Part shown: positions 59,960 through 64,000 of the stretch, in pieces
How the letters are laid out: each line of letters starts with the position of its first letter
Position numbering within the stretch: the stretch's first letter is position 1
Assembly (NCBI GenBank): GCA_040437565.1
Contig: JBDOQK010000044.1
Span: forward strand, 241,328-305,327
Length of the DNA stretch: 64,000 bases
Source of the DNA: Albugo candida
Taxonomy: Eukaryota; Oomycota; Peronosporomycetes; Albuginales
Reading direction: 5' to 3'
Notes under the pieces: generated by a model
The model's database searches: none
What the model was told of the DNA's origin: nothing
The model's input: only the letters and a program-made list of their open reading frames with translations
Program-made: the position numbers and the translations under genes

Positions 59960-62900
59960 ATACACCCAAGAGGTCCTCCGTCCACGCTTAAGGTCGCGCC
60001 CTTTCAACGCTCCTTTCCAAGATGTCCTTAGACCAGCGAGATCGTCTTGTGCCGCTCTATCAGTAGCGGCGCAGAAAATGTCTTACTGAGGAGATCAGCT
60101 CGCATGAAACGGGAATCGCAATACAGCACCTTTTCTTGCTGTCACCTTTGATGAACTTTAGACGTACAGTGATGGGTTTTCTCTTGCTGCGCTCTCTTCA
60201 CCCTGTATCAACTTAATCGCAGCTTGGTTGCCAACATGCATCAACATCGGCTTGGTCACGCGAACTTCAATTGAATCAAGAAATTCATTCAGTCCTACAT
60301 TCCGCGCCATAAAGATAGNNNNNNNNNNNNNNNNNNNNNNNNNNNNNNNNNNNNNNNNNNNNNNNNNNNNNNNNNNNNNNNNNNNNNNNNNNNNNNNNNN
60401 NNNNNNNNNNNNNNNNNNGAAACCGCCCCAGACCATGATACCACCCCCTCCACTTTGACGGCTATAAGATGTCCTTGCTTCAAGCCGGATATCGTGCCAA
60501 TAATACTTGCAACCATCTGGTCCGTCCAGCGTGAACCGCTTCTCGTCTGAAAAGATGATCCTGCCCCAGTTTGTGCAATCCTTGATCTTCTGTTTGGCCC
60601 ATTCAAGTCGTGCCGTGTGGTGGCGCTTCGTGAGTTTCGGCGTGGGTTTCATTTTCTTGTAGACAAGATGAGGCGCTCGCTGGAGCAAGCGCTGAACGGT
60701 CCTCTTGCTCACCTGTGGGCTCACGGTGTTGGCGATGGCAGCAGCGGACAAATCACCGCTGATTGCGGTATTGATGATGCACCGCACATCACGCGGCCCG
60801 AGTTTCGGCTTCCTTCCAGGGCTCTTTTCATTCCATAGCCATCAGAATTTCTTAGGTAAGCGTGGACGACGTTTATGGAGCGGCCTAGGCTCGTAGCAAT
60901 CGTCCGTAGAGTTTCTTTGTTAGACCTGAGGGCGTCAATTTGCCCTTCTCGTACTCGGTCAGAGCCGGCTTTCGCCCCATGGCTTCGCTTCAAGAAAACA
61001 CTAAACTCGACTAGGAGCACGCAGAAAACATTCAGAAGAATCCATCCATGTTGACTAAAGGCGAAGAAAGTGCGTTGTCTACCTGTGTGGTCGAGTGGTG
61101 GTGGTGTACACTATCAATATGTCTCGCAGGTCTGTGTACCTTCCCGCCAAATATCCCACTTCCGCTTATCCGATCAGCACAAACAAAACGCCAAAATGAT
61201 TGGCTCAACGTAGGAAAATGTTTCATTCAATTAGCAGTCAAAACAAAGGAAAACTAAGCACAATTCAGAAAATAACGGCTGTCCCTATATTTATTGCGCG
61301 GAGTGTAACAGGTCAATCGCCACCTGCGATGCAGCTATAAACTCTGCCTCCATTGTACCTAACACCACGCTCAACTTTTCTCGACACGTACAGCTGACAG
61401 CCATATAATTCAAGCATATAACTACTCCACTTACAGATATTCGATCAGCGCGGTCTGCCATGTAATCCGCGTCACCGTAGCTTTCAAGAACGACTTCTTG
61501 TGAACTATCTTTCCAATTTTTCTTCTTAAGGCAAACTTCAGGTCGACGGTACCCTTTAAGTACCGAGCAATTCGCTTTGTCCACCGCCAATTGCGATACC
61601 TTGGCGCATGCAGTTTCTGGATGGCCGAGTGCACATCGAATGCAATGTCCGGCCTTCTACTTCGAGACAACCACAGTAGACTCCAAATGACCGATTAAAA
61701 CATCTTCACAGTCGGTTTCGTTCTGGTATAGCATCGCCGTCGCTTGGCAGTAAATCGCCCTCGTCATCTCCGTCTTTTTCTTTGCCAATAGATGTGCGTG
61801 CAGAATTCGCTTGTTCCAGAAATAGTATAGAAAGCACTTCGCGAATGCACTGCGTTTGCTCCACCAGATACCCATTATCCTTGGCCTATGTCACACCAAT
61901 GACCAGAAACTTTGTCATTTCACTAACATCCTTTTGCGTCAAGTACCTTCATGTCACTAAAGAATTGACTTGCGTTGCAGACCCTTCAAGCAATTACCAA
62001 AAGGTCGGCCGCGGAGACGCCCACCAGAACAATGGTTTATGCATCACCTCTCGAGTATAAACATCTGTCACTGAAGCACTAAACGAATGCAAACTTCACA
62101 ATTGTTTCATGCCACAACTGTGCCCCAACCCTCCCTCCATCCTAGTTCATCCCTTACAGGTTTTTTCGAGGCTTCAGCTCCACCATGTTCTTATCACTTG
62201 CCCAATATCTTCAAGTTTTCCTTGTCTAACTCCATTCCATGCGGTACATGAAGAGCGATCTAGATGCCTTCCTCTATCTTCTTTAATACAGGCAATACAC
62301 AAAACACCGCATCGAACAGGCACCCTCCATGCTCGCTCCAATGCTAGCACCTGCTTTGCTGCCGTAATTGCCATCACGGCACTCCAAGTCGTGGTGTACT
62401 TAACACCATATTACTGCTCGTTTACGCAGGCCAAGAGTCTCGCTTTAAATCACTCAACATCCCATCTGCGTGCTTTTTGGTTATAGAGACCCATTTGGAA
62501 TGTAGAAGCTTCTGGCCAGGACTTCAAAGTGTTAGTTTCCACGCTCCGTTTCATTTTAGCGATTCAATTACGGAACTCATCATTTCGCGCCACAGACCAG
62601 CATCTACAGAGTGTACTGCTTCCATTTTATGTATTCGGATCTTCGACCAAGAAGACCATTGCAACCGGTACATGTTTAACGCCACGCACAGAGTGATCAT
62701 ACGAGTTTCATTCCAGTCATCTGTGCGGTATTCAGACTTCCTCACCAATAGTTTAGACATTCATACTTTACCGCGTGACCCACGATTGGACGATCTTTTT
62801 GGAATTGTCAATACACTATTTCCGCTTTGCAGCCTCCTTACTTTCTTCCACATCTTTGGGCTAAATCAGGATCCTCCCAGCCTAGATGTTTCTCCCATTG

Positions 62901-64000
62901 ACAACTATCGTCAATACCCAGTCTCCCCATTATTAATATGCTGCGTCGTGATGACCAATGGTTCGCGTGGTAGATCCACCTTAAATCCTTTGGTCTCGTC
63001 GTACTGCCCCACAGTTATCCCGACCTAAGCGCGCGATTTTCCGCTAATGCTTTCCAGGATTGCGATAAGCTGTGCACGAGCTTCGAAACACCATCGCATC
63101 AGCAATACCGGGCTTCTTACAGTCAGGACTTTGAACGGAGAAGCCAGCTTTAAATTTGCGCTGCCTGGGCTGTGATTCAGAATATAAGTTTCGTATTGCA
63201 CTACACCACCCCAGATGTGGAACGGCAAGCCACTGGCAACATCATTCACCGTGCCATATTAAGAACAGTCTTGTGCATGCGTTCTGGCTTTCCATTGCAT
63301 GCTTGATTGCCGTCTTCGCTAACTTGTCTGGTTACTCCAAGGGCCTTGGAAAGCATGTCGAAGTTCTGATATTCACCACCGCGGTCCATTCTGAGGATGG
63401 GCACTTCGCAATCAAATGTGCGCTTGAAAAAATTCAGAACATATTGCGACATCTTCGCAAAAAGATCCTTCTTTCTCGCAACATATACTCTGCAGTAGTG
63501 GACGCGTGGTCAATGAAGTTGGTCATATACCGGTTACCGCATCGGTCCGTTGGAGCCATGGGACCCTTTACGTCGCTGCAGGTAACCCCTCCAGTCTGAT
63601 TAATACGGTAACGCGTCCCACTGTACTTCTTGAAGTGTGCCTGCTTACATTGCTTACCTTAAGTGCAGGGAATGCATCTTGGTCGCTTTCTGACGATTAG
63701 CTCAATTCACGAGCTTTCACTGTCTGCCATCTTTTTCACCGTGTCATACACGAGATGAACAAGGCGCTTATGCAGTTCCAAAAGCGTGCACTTCACCGAT
63801 ACGATAGATTTAACATTAGTATCTGCAGCAGATAGGGCCGCAGGGTTCCGCCCGAGCTCAGTTGAAGGTGTCTAGATTACTAGAATTAGACAAACTGACT
63901 TCTCTAGTTGCCTAGGCTATCTTAAATAACATACATACATATAAAAAACGTTTCGTGAAATACCTGTGAGAGATGATAGAATGTCGTCTCGTTGATAATC
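59960..64000 (-). mobile_element. Ty1/copia LTR-retrotransposon fossil with a nested Tc1-like transposon
   Basis: A minus-strand copy running off the right edge. A family B LTR is at 63859-64000 or beyond. Reading leftward: pre-integrase sequence directly next to the LTR (ELHKRLVHLVYDTVKKMADS near 63760, so the gag end is absent), integrase (PILRMDRGGEYQNFDMLSKA near 63400), RT/RNase H (RRPDIAFDVHSAIQKLHAP near 61640; LGTMEAEFIAASQVAIDLL near 61330), and RNase H continuing past the Tc1-like insert (TKPMLMHVGNQAAIKLIQGE near 60220). It is broken with many breaks; the middle is poorly preserved. It is moderately old. Confidence 0.78.
60307..61292 (-). mobile_element. Tc1-like DNA transposon inserted in copia RNase H
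   Basis: Transposase reads from an ATG at 60980 (MGRKPALTEYEKG). It has an N-terminal HTH (IDALRSNKETLRTIATSLGR), DGYGMK, a second HTH (SKRTVQRLLQRAPHLVYKKM) and the catalytic core with the first Asp in IIFSDEKRFTLDG and GGGGIMVWGGF. The rest, including the second Asp and final acidic residue, falls in gap 60319-60418. Frameshifts lie near 60950 (about one base short in GAGAAGGGCAAATTGAC) and near 60790, so it is inactive. The ends look like short inverted repeats: C-ATAAA-ATAG at 60307 and its inverse ending at about 61292. Copia RNase H homology stops at the right end and resumes at the left end. Confidence 0.75.

Noticed and set aside
1-64000. tRNA or rRNA genes
   Set aside because: I looked for T-loop type GGTTCGA patterns with a plausible acceptor stem and for rRNA core motifs and found none I could support; a covariance-model scan would be needed to be sure.

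Overview
The window looks like nuclear DNA of an oomycete, most likely a compact-genome biotroph such as Albugo (white rust). The clade call rests on a very large 1,3-beta-glucan synthase fused to a sugar-porter domain, CDPK-like kinases, very short introns (about 53-75 nt with GT-AG ends), tight gene spacing, and a copia/LINE/Tc1 repeat load. The genus is an inference from gene density and repeat style; nothing in the sequence proves it.

Layout. Positions 1-12.4 kb are a dense block of housekeeping genes: TAPT1-family membrane protein (+, 5' end outside the window), CCCH-zinc-finger/Pumilio RNA-binding protein (-), DNAJC11-type J protein (+), ENY2/SUS1 (-), Mediator subunit MED4 (+), PP2C phosphatase (+) and a VAMP7/VAMP72-type R-SNARE (-). 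Convergent stops lie 50-100 bp apart, and ENY2 and MED4 are divergent over about 0.2 kb. From 12.4 to 41.5 kb the window is mostly decayed repeats: a copia fossil (+, 18.6-20.6 kb), two short terminal-inverted-repeat elements (20.8-21.5 and 28.7-29.4 kb), an LTR-flanked fossil holding a fungal-type Tc1/mariner-superfamily transposon (21.8-25.6 kb), and a copia mosaic (-, 29.9-41.5 kb) whose 5' LTR is split by a 6.4-kb LINE with an 18-bp target-site duplication. A second gene island at 41.5-50.8 kb holds a CDPK-like kinase and the glucan synthase-sugar porter fusion. From 50.8 to 57 kb I see almost nothing recognisable. A possible degraded secreted-protein locus lies at 57.1-58.9 kb, and a copia fossil (-) from about 60 kb to the window end is interrupted by a Tc1-like transposon.

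The assembly has thirteen 100-N gaps. At six of them (2162, 2932, 5263, 9396, 12493, 54593) the sequence left of the gap is repeated to its right for 29-363 nt, so these are unmerged contig overlaps. Removing one copy plus the Ns restores the Pumilio reading frame at two gaps and removes a false duplication of two MED4 exons. The other seven gaps (18501, 24657, 28900, 31705, 36164, 56801, 60319) have no shared flanks; all but 56801 lie in or at the edge of repeats, so real sequence is probably missing there.

Functionally the host genes cover ER/cilium-type membrane organisation (TAPT1), post-transcriptional control (PUF), mitochondrial inner-membrane organisation (DNAJC11), transcription (ENY2, MED4), signalling (PP2C, CDPK-like kinase), endomembrane fusion (R-SNARE) and cell-wall synthesis (glucan synthase). 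No operon logic applies; the links are shared promoters and close spacing.
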